Shown one piece after another: positions 1-5,839 of a stretch of DNA of 5,934 nt. Within the stretch, counting starts at the first letter, position 1, and each line of letters starts with the position of its first letter. The notes beneath the pieces are model-generated. The model saw only the letters and a program-made list of their open reading frames with translations, did not search any database and had not been told where the DNA came from. The translations under genes and the position numbers were made by a program. The stretch is from Patescibacteria group bacterium (lineage in GTDB: Bacteria; Patescibacteriota; Patescibacteriia; UBA2591; PGYQ01), in the NCBI GenBank assembly GCA_020057535.1, contig JAGVFS010000035.1:1-5934 (forward strand), given 5' to 3'.

Positions 1-55
1 AGAATGCAGAATGTATAGAATGCAGAATTAAAAATTAAGAATGCAGAATTATAAG
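1..55. repeat. Degenerate 7-bp tandem repeat (AGAATGC/AGAATTA type)
   Basis: The first 55 bases read as heptads in register: AGAATGC, AGAATGT, a 2-bp slip (AT), AGAATGC, AGAATTA, AAAATTA, AGAATGC and AGAATTA. The shared core is AGAAT with a variable last pair. No reading frame of useful length runs through it. It belongs to the same loose family (GAATT or GAATG core, 7-bp period) as the arrays at 5259-5286 and 5838-5934. The left edge is cut by the window, so the true array may be longer. It lies upstream of the pilin gene and may contain no promoter itself. Confidence 0.8.
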
Positions 56-195
56 GAAATAAAAAAAATAATTTTGTGTTTAGTTGTTTATTTATTATTT
101 TAATTTTTGATATTTGTATTTTTATAGTTAATAAACTAAAGTTAGTTGTAATAAATTTTAAAAAAATTATTTTTATTTTTTTAATCTATCTAAAC

Positions 196-1578
196 GTGTT
201 TAATTTATTTAAAAAGTTTCAAAAAGGTGCTAGTCTTATTTTGGTTATTATTTTCATAACTATTTTGACAATTTTTGGAATGATTATTCTACAATGGGGA
301 ACAATACAAATAAAAACAACTAATCAAGCTATGGAAAAAGAATTATCTTTTCAAATTTCCGAAGCAGGAATTGAATATTATCGTTGGCACTTAGCTCATG
401 CCGGAGAAGATTATCAAGACGGTACAGGAAAATCTGGCCCATATGTTCATGATTATAAAGATATAAATGGCAATATTTTAGGTCAATTTTCTTTAGAAAT
501 CGATCCTCCTTCTTCTGGTTCAACAGTAACTACAATTAAATCCACTGGTTATACAAATTCAAATCCAAATTTAAAAAGAAAAATTATTTCTCGAGTTGGC
601 ATTCCTTCTTATGCGGAATACAGTTTTTTGGTTAATAATAGTGTATGGTTTGGAGATACAGAGAATATAAAAGGGAAAATGCATTCAAACGGAGGCATTC
701 GACTTGATGGAACTTGCGATTCTATTATTAGTTCAGCTAAAGAAACTTATATTTGTACGCCGAGTTATGGATGTAATAATGAAACAAAGCCTGGGATTTG
801 GGGAGTGGGTGGACCTCAAACTTTTTGGAAATTTCCTTTGCCTGCTGTTGATTTTAATATTATTACTGTTGATTTATCAAAAATTAGAACAAGCGCTCAA
901 GATCAAGGAATTTATTTAGGTCCTTCTGGCTCCTATGGATATCATCTTTATTTTAAATCTAATGGCACTTTTGATGTTTATAAAATAACTAAACTTACTT
1001 CTCCTTATTGGTATACCACTACTTATAGTGGTCAGACATATGGTTCGGTTGATATAAAAACAAAAACTTTCCTTCAAAATTATTCTATTCCGGCAAATGG
1101 TTTAATTTTTGTGGAAGACACAACATGGATTAATGGAATAATTGAAGGCAGGATTACAATCGGAGTGGGGACTTTTCCTGAGAATGTAGCGACTCATAAA
1201 TCAGCTATTATTAATGGAAATTTAATTTATAATCAAAAAGATGGATCAGATTCAATCGGAATTATCGCCCAAAAAGACATTGTTATTCCTAAATTTTCTC
1301 CAGATAATTTAGAGATTAATGGGGTTCTTTTAGCACAATACGGGGCAACGCAAGTTTATTATTATTGGCCAGGTGGATCAAGTATTAAAAATCAAATAAC
1401 TACTTTTGGTAGTGTTATTTCTAATAAAATATGGACATGGTCTTGGGGTAATGAGGGTGTTGTTGTTTCTGGATATAAAAATACTTATACAATCTATGAT
1501 TCAAATTTAATTTATGCCCCTCCTCCATATTTTCCAAAAAAAGATGAATTTGAAGTTTTGTCGTGGAATGAAGAATAA
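196..1578 (+). CDS. PilX-like type IV minor pilin / pilus assembly protein
   Basis: Predicted 460-residue pilin-like protein. The chosen start is GTG at 196, giving a short basic leader MFNLFKKFQKG (residues 1-11), then ASLILVIIFI and a hydrophobic helix to about residue 33. This is the arrangement of a prepilin-peptidase substrate cleaved after Gly11. Position +5 of the mature protein is Leu rather than the Glu of major pilins, as is common in PilX- or GspK-type subunits. The open frame extends upstream to a GTG at 76, but those 40 residues are low-complexity hydrophobic sequence that would bury the leader, so I reject that start. The body has a KMHSNGGIRLDG segment (about 161-172), three cysteines (about 174, 187 and 193), and a C-terminal beta-rich part ending in YAPPPYFP and LSW, features I associate with PilX-like proteins of Parcubacteria and Firmicutes. 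It would be inserted in the cytoplasmic membrane and then in the pilus or its tip. It lies 41 bp before pilM. The exact role (tip, priming, adhesion) is inference. Confidence 0.82.
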   Translation: MFNLFKKFQKGASLILVIIFITILTIFGMIILQWGTIQIKTTNQAMEKELSFQISEAGIEYYRWHLAHAGEDYQDGTGKSGPYVHDYKDINGNILGQFSLEIDPPSSGSTVTTIKSTGYTNSNPNLKRKIISRVGIPSYAEYSFLVNNSVWFGDTENIKGKMHSNGGIRLDGTCDSIISSAKETYICTPSYGCNNETKPGIWGVGGPQTFWKFPLPAVDFNIITVDLSKIRTSAQDQGIYLGPSGSYGYHLYFKSNGTFDVYKITKLTSPYWYTTTYSGQTYGSVDIKTKTFLQNYSIPANGLIFVEDTTWINGIIEGRITIGVGTFPENVATHKSAIINGNLIYNQKDGSDSIGIIAQKDIVIPKFSPDNLEINGVLLAQYGATQVYYYWPGGSSIKNQITTFGSVISNKIWTWSWGNEGVVVSGYKNTYTIYDSNLIYAPPPYFPKKDEFEVLSWNEE

Positions 1579-1604
1579 AATAAATTTAAAAAAAATTTAT
1601 TTTA
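1576..1604 (+). repeat. Perfect 12-bp A/T inverted repeat at the pilin stop codon
   Basis: Bases 1576-1587 (TAAAATAAATTT) pair perfectly with 1593-1604 around a 5-base A loop. The left arm includes the TAA stop of the pilin gene, and the right arm ends 15 bp before the pilM ATG. The stem has no G or C, so as RNA it would be weak. It is followed by a T-rich stretch, which makes a weak terminator or attenuator between the pilin and pilM possible. In sequence this AT-rich, chance palindromes are also common. Confidence 0.4.
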
Positions 1605-1619
1605 ATATTTTATTGTTTT

Positions 1620-2765
1620 ATGTTTAATCTTTTTTCTTTACAACCTGCTTTTGGGTTAGATATTAGCGATTTGTCATTGAAATTAATTCAATTACAAAAA
1701 TTTAAAAATGAGATAAAGCTATATGCTTCTAATGAAATGTCCGTTCCAGCTGGATATATTGTTTCTGGTGTAATTAAAAATCCTGAAGGAGTTATTGAAT
1801 TAATTCAAAAAACAATTAAAACTTCTTTAGGAAATAAAATATTAACGTCTAATGTTGTAGTTTCTTTGCCCGAAACTAAAACTTTTATTAAATTAATTGA
1901 AATTTCTCAAGTAGAAAATAAAAAACTTAAAAAGGTAATCAAAGAAGAAATTAGTCGACACATTCCTTTGACTAACGAAGAGATATATTTTGATTGGCAA
2001 ATTATTAAAAAAATAACTAAAAATAATGAAAAAAAAATTCAAATTTTGGTTGGAGCGGCGCCTAAAAATATAGTTGATTCTTATACAGATATTTTAAAAA
2101 AAGCCGGGCTTACTCCGCAAGTTTTTGAAATAGAAGCTTGCGCAATAGTTAATAATTTAATTCAAGAAAAAAATGATATACCGCGAATTATTTTAGATTT
2201 AGGAGCAAGTCGTAGTTCTTTAATTATTTATAATAATAGAACAATTCAATTTTCTATTTCAATATCTCTTTCAGGGGAAAAAATAACGCAAAAAATAGCG
2301 GAAAAATTAGAAATAACTTTAGCACAAGCCGAAAAAGCGAAAAAAATATGTGGATTTGATGAAAAAAAATGTGAAGGCATTATAAAAGAAATATTAGAGG
2401 AATATTTTTTTGAATTATTAGAAGAAATAAAAAGAATTTTAATATTTTATAAAACTTATTTTTCTTTTCATGGGACTTTTAAGGAAATGATTTTATGTGG
2501 AGGAGGGTCTAATTTAATAGAACTTGATGTTTGTTTATCAAAGCAATTAGGATTAGAAGTTAAAAGAGAAATACCTTGGATTTTTAAATCTCAATGCTTT
2601 AATCATAAAAAAGCGACATGGAAATCATTAATTAGCGATTTTTTCTTTTGGCCTTTATTTTCTAAAAAAATAAAAAGTTGTCCATTTTCTGAAGATAAAT
2701 TTGCTTCTTTTGCTACGGCTTTAGGTTTAGCTTTAAGAGGAATTATGGAGGCAGAAGAACAATAA
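1620..2765 (+). CDS. pilM: PilM, type IV pilus assembly actin-like ATPase
   Basis: Predicted 381-residue cytoplasmic protein of the PilM/FtsA-like actin fold. PilM binds nucleotide and docks on the cytoplasmic tail of PilN, linking the inner-membrane PilN-PilO platform to the motor side of the pilus machine. Visible motifs in order: FGLDIS at 11-16 (phosphate 1), SHS2/1C-like region about 80-150 with VGAAPK at 144-149, IILDLGASRSS at 190-200 (phosphate 2), and MILCGGGSNLIEL at 290-302 (adenosine loop). The C-terminal FATALGLALRG (364-374) is typical of PilM. No signal peptide or membrane helix is expected. Before that end, residues about 325-360 form an insertion-like stretch with a hydrophobic FFFWPLF, which makes the protein somewhat longer than the usual 350 or so residues. 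ATG at 1620 is the only sensible start: it immediately precedes the FGLDIS strand. There is no Shine-Dalgarno sequence, only a T-rich leader. pilN follows after 30 bp, consistent with one operon. Confidence 0.95.
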   Translation: MFNLFSLQPAFGLDISDLSLKLIQLQKFKNEIKLYASNEMSVPAGYIVSGVIKNPEGVIELIQKTIKTSLGNKILTSNVVVSLPETKTFIKLIEISQVENKKLKKVIKEEISRHIPLTNEEIYFDWQIIKKITKNNEKKIQILVGAAPKNIVDSYTDILKKAGLTPQVFEIEACAIVNNLIQEKNDIPRIILDLGASRSSLIIYNNRTIQFSISISLSGEKITQKIAEKLEITLAQAEKAKKICGFDEKKCEGIIKEILEEYFFELLEEIKRILIFYKTYFSFHGTFKEMILCGGGSNLIELDVCLSKQLGLEVKREIPWIFKSQCFNHKKATWKSLISDFFFWPLFSKKIKSCPFSEDKFASFATALGLALRGIMEAEEQ

Positions 2766-2795
2766 AAACTATTTATTTTTCTGTTTTAATGTTTT

Positions 2796-3368
2796 ATGAA
2801 TTTTACTCTTAATTTAATTTCTCCTAAAACAAAAAGAGAATTAATAATAAAACAATTTTATCAAATTATTAAAACTTTTTTTGCAATCGTTTTTTTATTC
2901 AGCGTTTTGGTTGCTATATTTTTATTGTGCGCAAAATGTATTTTACAAGCTAACTTTATTAAAACAATAAACGAAAGAATTTTTGTTTTAAAAAATAATC
3001 ATCAAAACCCCAATCAAAAAATTAAAATGATAAACCAAGGCTTTGGAGAAATAAATAATATTCAAAAAAAATTTATTCCTTGGTCAAAAATATTAATCTA
3101 TTTTAATCAGGTAATTCCACAAGATATAAAAATTTATTCTTTTAAAAATATTAACGATTCTATTGAAATACAAATTATTGCTATAGCTAAAACTAGAGAA
3201 GCGTTATTGAAATTTCAAGAAAATTTGAAAAATTATTCAGCTTTTTCTCAAGTTGAATTTCCTTTTTTAAATTTAATTTCTAAAAAAGATATTAATTTTC
3301 AACTCAAAGTTAAATTAGACATGGAAAAATTAGAAGAACAATTAAAACAAAAAAACATTAAAATATAA
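2796..3368 (+). CDS. pilN: PilN, type IV pilus inner-membrane assembly protein
   Basis: Predicted 190-residue bitopic membrane protein. The N-terminal cytoplasmic tail contains LNLISP (residues 5-10), matching the INLLP-type motif by which PilN binds PilM. One membrane helix spans about 27-48. A short coiled-coil-like segment (about 53-95) and a ferredoxin-like alpha/beta domain (about 96-175) follow, expected outside the cytoplasmic membrane and to pair with PilO. The C-terminal tail (175-190) is Lys/Glu-rich. Identification rests on the tail motif, the topology, the length (PilN is usually about 180-200 residues) and the position between pilM and pilO; sequence conservation in this family is low. 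ATG at 2796 is preceded by a T-rich tract without a Shine-Dalgarno sequence. The last codons fall in a 15-bp direct repeat (3349-3363) that recurs at 3401-3415 just after the gene. Confidence 0.88.
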   Translation: MNFTLNLISPKTKRELIIKQFYQIIKTFFAIVFLFSVLVAIFLLCAKCILQANFIKTINERIFVLKNNHQNPNQKIKMINQGFGEINNIQKKFIPWSKILIYFNQVIPQDIKIYSFKNINDSIEIQIIAIAKTREALLKFQENLKNYSAFSQVEFPFLNLISKKDINFQLKVKLDMEKLEEQLKQKNIKI

Positions 3369-3597
3369 AACACAAAAAGTAAAAAAGTAAGAAAATAAGA
3401 AAAAAAACATTAAAACAATAAAAAAATAAATTAATCTAAATAATATTACAATGACTCAATGAAAAATATAAAATTTTTAAAATCCAAATTAAATTATTCT
3501 CTTCAAAGAGTATAAGCATCTTGTTTAATAATTATTTTTAGCCTTTTGGATCTGATTTATCATTTGTTGTTTTTGATTTTTTTATTTCGTTTTTAAT
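3369..3597 (+). other. Long pilN-pilO spacer with repeats and a possible decayed short ORF
   Basis: This 229-bp spacer contrasts with 30-41 bp at the other junctions of the cluster. Its first part (3374-3405) is four degenerate 8-bp units resembling AAAAAGTA. The 15-bp AAAAAAACATTAAAA at 3401-3415 repeats pilN's own 3' end (3349-3363). From ATG 3459 a frame reads MKNIKFLKSKLNYSLQRV, hits TAA at 3513, and continues in the same frame as ASCLIIIFSLLDL and further hydrophobic residues to TAA at 3594, one base before the pilO ATG. A basic start followed by Gln-Arg and a hydrophobic run recalls a prepilin N-terminus, but there is no Gly at the expected cleavage site and no body domain. A convincing promoter for pilO was not seen. 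Confidence 0.5.
3374..3405. repeat. Degenerate 8-bp A-rich tandem repeat after pilN
   Basis: Four units in register: AAAAAGTA twice (3374-3381 and 3382-3389), AGAAAATA (3390-3397) and AGAAAAAA (3398-3405). This is a low-complexity tract, and the period is clearer in the first two units than in the last two. It begins 6 bp after the pilN stop and is probably non-coding. Confidence 0.55.
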
Positions 3598-4215
3598 ATG
3601 TCTATAATAAACAAAATAATAATAATTTTTATAGTATTTTTTATTTCAATTTCGTTGATTTTGTTTTATATTATTATTCCAACAGTTCGCGAAATTAAAA
3701 AATTAAATGAATATATTTATCAAGAACAAAAAGATTTAGAAGTAAAATTTCAAAAAGTAAGAAGAATTAAGAAAATTCGTCAAAATTTTTTAAAAATTGA
3801 ACCTTATTTTCCACAATTAAATTCTATTTATTTAACCGAGGATAAAAAAATAGAATTTTTTACTTTTTTAGAAAAAATAGCTCAAAAACATAATCTTAAA
3901 CTTGACCTTAATTTACTTCCTATAGAATCCTCTGAAGTTATTGTTTTACAGTTTGATTTGGAGGGTGAATATTTTGATTTTTTAAAATATTTAATTGATT
4001 TAGAAAAACTTGATTATTATATCAATATCAATAAAATTTTAATAAAAGATGTTGTATTAAAAACACAAACAGAAGACCTAATTTCTTTTTCTTTTCTTGA
4101 TGCTTATTTTCAAAAAGAAAAAAATAATAAAAAAAATTTTGGGAAAATTAAAGCTATTTTATTTGGAGAAATCTATCAAAAAGAAAAAGATTTTTTAAAG
4201 GATAATTTATTTTAA
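3598..4215 (+). CDS. pilO: PilO, type IV pilus inner-membrane assembly protein
   Basis: Predicted 205-residue bitopic membrane protein that forms the alignment complex with PilN. A membrane helix lies at about 5-28, followed by a charged coiled coil (about 31-65) and a PilO ferredoxin-like domain (about 80-172). The most family-like stretch is the GEYFDFLKYLIDLEKLDYYI region (123-142), which matches the PilO pattern in which a strand leads to a helix and then to the next strand. After residue 172 comes a Lys-rich tail of about 33 residues (FGKIKAILFGEIYQ at 181-194) that I do not recognise as part of the family core. ATG at 3598 puts the membrane helix at the very N-terminus, as expected. No Shine-Dalgarno sequence is present; the leader is T-rich. 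It lies 229 bp after pilN, and the next gene follows after 35 bp. Confidence 0.88.
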   Translation: MSIINKIIIIFIVFFISISLILFYIIIPTVREIKKLNEYIYQEQKDLEVKFQKVRRIKKIRQNFLKIEPYFPQLNSIYLTEDKKIEFFTFLEKIAQKHNLKLDLNLLPIESSEVIVLQFDLEGEYFDFLKYLIDLEKLDYYININKILIKDVVLKTQTEDLISFSFLDAYFQKEKNNKKNFGKIKAILFGEIYQKEKDFLKDNLF

Positions 4216-4217
4216 TT

Positions 4218-4238
4218 TAAATTACATTTTGTAATTTA
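4218..4238 (+). repeat. 8-bp inverted repeat between pilO and the small gene
   Basis: TAAATTAC at 4218-4225 and GTAATTTA at 4231-4238 are perfect complements around a 5-base loop (ATTTT). It lies 2 bp after the pilO stop and 12 bp before the next ATG. The stem has a single G-C pair and no following U-tract, so an intrinsic terminator is unlikely. A dyad operator, a processing site or chance are the remaining readings. Confidence 0.4.
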
Positions 4239-4250
4239 TAGTATAAACAA

Positions 4251-4532
4251 ATGCGCAAAATATTTTTGTCTAAAATATTTTCTTTTATTATTATTATAAT
4301 AATAATAGCTCTTTTGAGCTGGTTATTTGTATTTTTGTATAAAAATTTTTATCAATCTTTTATTCAAGCGTATAAAGTTAGTGTTTTACAAAAAGAAATA
4401 ATTAAAGAAACTATTGATAGTTCTTTATTTAATAAAATAATTCAAGAGTTACAAACAAAAAAAAATATTAATTTCCCAGAAAATTTAAATAAAACAAAAA
4501 ATCCTTTTTCTCTCTATTTAAATTCAAATTAA
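4251..4532 (+). CDS. Small single-pass membrane protein after pilO, family unknown
   Basis: Predicted 93-residue protein that I do not recognise with certainty. Residues 2-8 are basic, a membrane helix spans about 9-30 (with seven consecutive Ile at 13-19), and a short polar part (31-93) has a helical segment (about 34-70) and ends in a Pro- and Asn-rich tail with NPF at 84-86. The positive-inside rule puts the N-terminus in the cytoplasm and the tail outside. It follows pilO by 35 bp in the same direction, so a role in the pilus machine is likely by context. The position corresponds to pilP in proteobacterial pilMNOPQ operons, and PilP has a DPF motif, but there is no lipobox and no PilP domain, so homology is not claimed. 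ATG at 4251 has no Shine-Dalgarno sequence. Its stop codon overlaps that of mnmA on the other strand. Confidence 0.75.
   Translation: MRKIFLSKIFSFIIIIIIIALLSWLFVFLYKNFYQSFIQAYKVSVLQKEIIKETIDSSLFNKIIQELQTKKNINFPENLNKTKNPFSLYLNSN
4286..4307. repeat. 22-bp perfect palindrome in the poly-Ile codons
   Basis: Three ATT codons followed by four ATA codons (4287-4307) plus one preceding T make an exact 22-bp self-complementary sequence centred between 4296 and 4297. It codes for Ile13-Ile19 of the small membrane protein. It is both a trinucleotide microsatellite and a potential cruciform. The switch of Ile codon in the middle is what makes it symmetric. Confidence 0.75.
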
Positions 4533-5725
4533 TTATTGTTTATTATTTTTCCTCCACCTAAACAAACATTTCTTTTGTAAAAAACAACAAATTGTCCTGG
4601 CGTGATCGCTCTTTGTGGTTTATTAAAAATTATTTTTGCTTTTTTAGAAGAAAGCAAAATAAAAATAGCCGAATCTGAAGATTGACGATAACGAATTTTT
4701 GCTTTAACGCGAAGTTTATAAATTTTACGAGTTTTACTATGTTTAGACTCGTAAAATTGGTTGGAAATAAAATGAAAAGGAGAAAGTGAAATTTCTTTGC
4801 GATAAAGTTTTTTTTCATCTTTAGTGACAATTAAAATATTATTCGGAATATCCATTTTCATAACAAAATACGGTCCGCCTGAAAGTTTAATACCTTTTCT
4901 TTGTCCTATTGTATAAAAATGAAGACCTTGATGTTTTCCTAAAATTTTCCCTTCTGTGTCTTTTATTAATCCATGTTTTTCTCCTATTTCTTGCTTTAAA
5001 AAATCCTTCATTAATTTATTAGGTACAAAACAAAAATCTTGACTTTGTTTTTTTTTAAGAAAAATTTTAAAACCTTTTTGTTCGGCCATTTTATACACCT
5101 CTGTTTTTGTATAATCCCCTAAGGGGAAAACGATGTATTTTAGCCATTTTTGAGGTAAAAAAGATAGTGAATAAGTTTGATCTTTTTTTTTATCTTTTGC
5201 TGTTAATAGTTCGTATTTTATGTTTTGAATTTTATTTTTTGTTTTTTTAAATTTATTTGGAATTTGTAATTTAGAATTTAGAATTTTTCGACGAATTCTG
5301 GCGTAGTGTCCGGTGGCGACATATTTTATTTTATGTTTTTTAGCGAATTCAAAAAGTTTTTGAAATTTAAGATAGCGATTGCAAATGACACAAGGGTTGG
5401 GAGTTTTAAAATTTTTTAATTCTGAAACAAAATAATTAATCACTTTTTCTTGAAAATTTTTACTAACATCAACAATGTAATAAGGAACATTTAATTTTTT
5501 GCAAACATCTTGAGCAATTTTAAAAGATTCTGTGTCGCAACAAATATTTTCAATGTTTTGAGATTTGTTTTTTAAACATTGATTTAAGCATTGACTTTTC
5601 CAAGTGGCGTATTTTAAAGAAATTCCAATTGGTTGCCAACCTTGTTCTTTAAGTAAAACCAAAGCCATTGAAGAATCAACTCCGCCCGACATGCCAACAA
5701 CGATCTTTTTTGAGTGGATGGACAT
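4529..5725 (-). CDS. mnmA: MnmA, tRNA-uridine 2-sulfurtransferase
   Basis: Predicted 398-residue cytoplasmic enzyme that makes 2-thiouridine at the wobble U34 of tRNA-Lys, -Glu and -Gln, using ATP to adenylate the base and sulfur from a relay or persulfide. The N-terminal PP-loop SGGVDSS is at 13-19, and TPNPCVICNRYLKF at 108-121 carries the first active Cys (112) and a second Cys (115). The second catalytic Cys (232) is in SQDFCF. TGHYARI is at 138-144, KDQTYSL at 181-187, and YTIGQRKGI at 271-279; a C-terminal beta-barrel ends with PGQFVVFY (376-383) and CLGGGKI. Extra cysteines at 46, 50, 62 and 63 are present in the PP-loop domain. Between TGHYARI and YELL (171-174) the link is about 26 residues, longer than the handful usual in the family, and its codons contain AT-rich heptad repeats. 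ATG at 5725 is the only start before the PP-loop. It is convergent with the small gene, with a 4-bp overlap. Confidence 0.97.
   Translation of the reverse strand: MSIHSKKIVVGMSGGVDSSMALVLLKEQGWQPIGISLKYATWKSQCLNQCLKNKSQNIENICCDTESFKIAQDVCKKLNVPYYIVDVSKNFQEKVINYFVSELKNFKTPNPCVICNRYLKFQKLFEFAKKHKIKYVATGHYARIRRKILNSKLQIPNKFKKTKNKIQNIKYELLTAKDKKKDQTYSLSFLPQKWLKYIVFPLGDYTKTEVYKMAEQKGFKIFLKKKQSQDFCFVPNKLMKDFLKQEIGEKHGLIKDTEGKILGKHQGLHFYTIGQRKGIKLSGGPYFVMKMDIPNNILIVTKDEKKLYRKEISLSPFHFISNQFYESKHSKTRKIYKLRVKAKIRYRQSSDSAIFILLSSKKAKIIFNKPQRAITPGQFVVFYKRNVCLGGGKIINNN
5216..5290 (-). repeat. AT-rich heptad-containing insertion inside mnmA
   Basis: On the + strand, 5259-5286 is four exact-register heptads of form NNAATTT, whose first two bases are GG, GT, AG and AG. 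The neighbouring part (5216-5258) is T-rich and shares the 12-mer TTTTATGTTTTG with the mnmA upstream spacer (near 5783-5794). In the mnmA frame this whole stretch encodes residues about 146-170, Lys- and Asn-rich, in a loop between conserved TGHYARI and YELL. Most MnmA proteins have a much shorter link there, so I read this as a repeat insertion that kept the frame. The edges are approximate, and the family length comparison is from memory. Confidence 0.65.
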
Positions 5726-5837
5726 AAAAAATTAAAATATAAATATCAAAAGTCAAAATAAAAAACAAAATATTAAAAATTGTTTTATGTTTTGTGGATA
5801 ATAAAATTGTTTTTAAATTATTTTTATGATAACATAA
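5726..5837. other. AT-rich spacer upstream of mnmA
   Basis: This spacer should hold the mnmA promoter and leader on the - strand. A TTGACT (complement of 5751-5756) resembles a -35 box, but no well-spaced -10 follows: the best candidate, TTTAAT (complement of 5731-5736), is only 14 bp away. Between 5744 and 5778 the sequence falls into five degenerate heptads, most ending in AAA. A DnaA-box consensus lies at 5793-5801. No Shine-Dalgarno sequence precedes the mnmA ATG. I see no gene in this stretch. Confidence 0.6.
5793..5801 (-). promoter_or_regulatory. Perfect consensus DnaA box
   Basis: The - strand reads TTATCCACA, which is the strict DnaA-box consensus (TTATNCACA). It is the only exact match I found in the window, lies in a non-coding spacer 68 bp upstream of mnmA, and sits about 37 bp from the heptad array. 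A single box does not make an origin, and such a 9-mer could occur by chance. Binding is not shown; the match itself is certain. Confidence 0.45.
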
Positions 5838-5839
5838 AA
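5822..5839. repeat. 7-bp inverted repeat flanking the heptad array
   Basis: TTTTATG at 5822-5828 pairs with CATAAAA at 5833-5839 around the loop ATAA. Its right arm abuts and slightly overlaps the start of the (ATGAATT)n array. The stem has only one G-C pair. On the - strand it has no U-tract expected of a terminator. Confidence 0.4.

Noticed and set aside
100..135. Possible promoter for the pilin gene (TATAGT at 123-128)
   Set aside because: The -10-like hexamer is good, but the matching -35 position (TTAATT) is poor, and such hexamers are expected by chance in this AT-rich sequence.
76..195. Upstream extension of the pilin gene to a GTG at 76
   Set aside because: The extra 40 residues are low-complexity hydrophobic sequence and would put a second membrane segment before the prepilin leader. 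The GTG at 196 gives a textbook 11-residue leader. An AAGGA at 53-57 is too far from GTG 76 to act as its ribosome-binding site.
329..919. Other-frame ORFs of 60-70 codons within the pilin gene (329-523 on -, 704-919 on +)
   Set aside because: They lie wholly inside a well-supported gene and show no domain or start signal.
4630..4830. 66-codon ORF on the - strand within mnmA
   Set aside because: It is on the same strand as mnmA in another frame, and has no recognisable features; mnmA is clearly the real gene.
5091..5099. Second DnaA box (TTATACACC)
   Set aside because: It differs from the consensus at the last base and lies inside the mnmA coding sequence.
5731..5756. mnmA promoter made of TTGACT and TTTAAT on the - strand
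   Set aside because: The spacer would be 14 bp, too short for a standard sigma-70 promoter; no better-spaced -10 was found.
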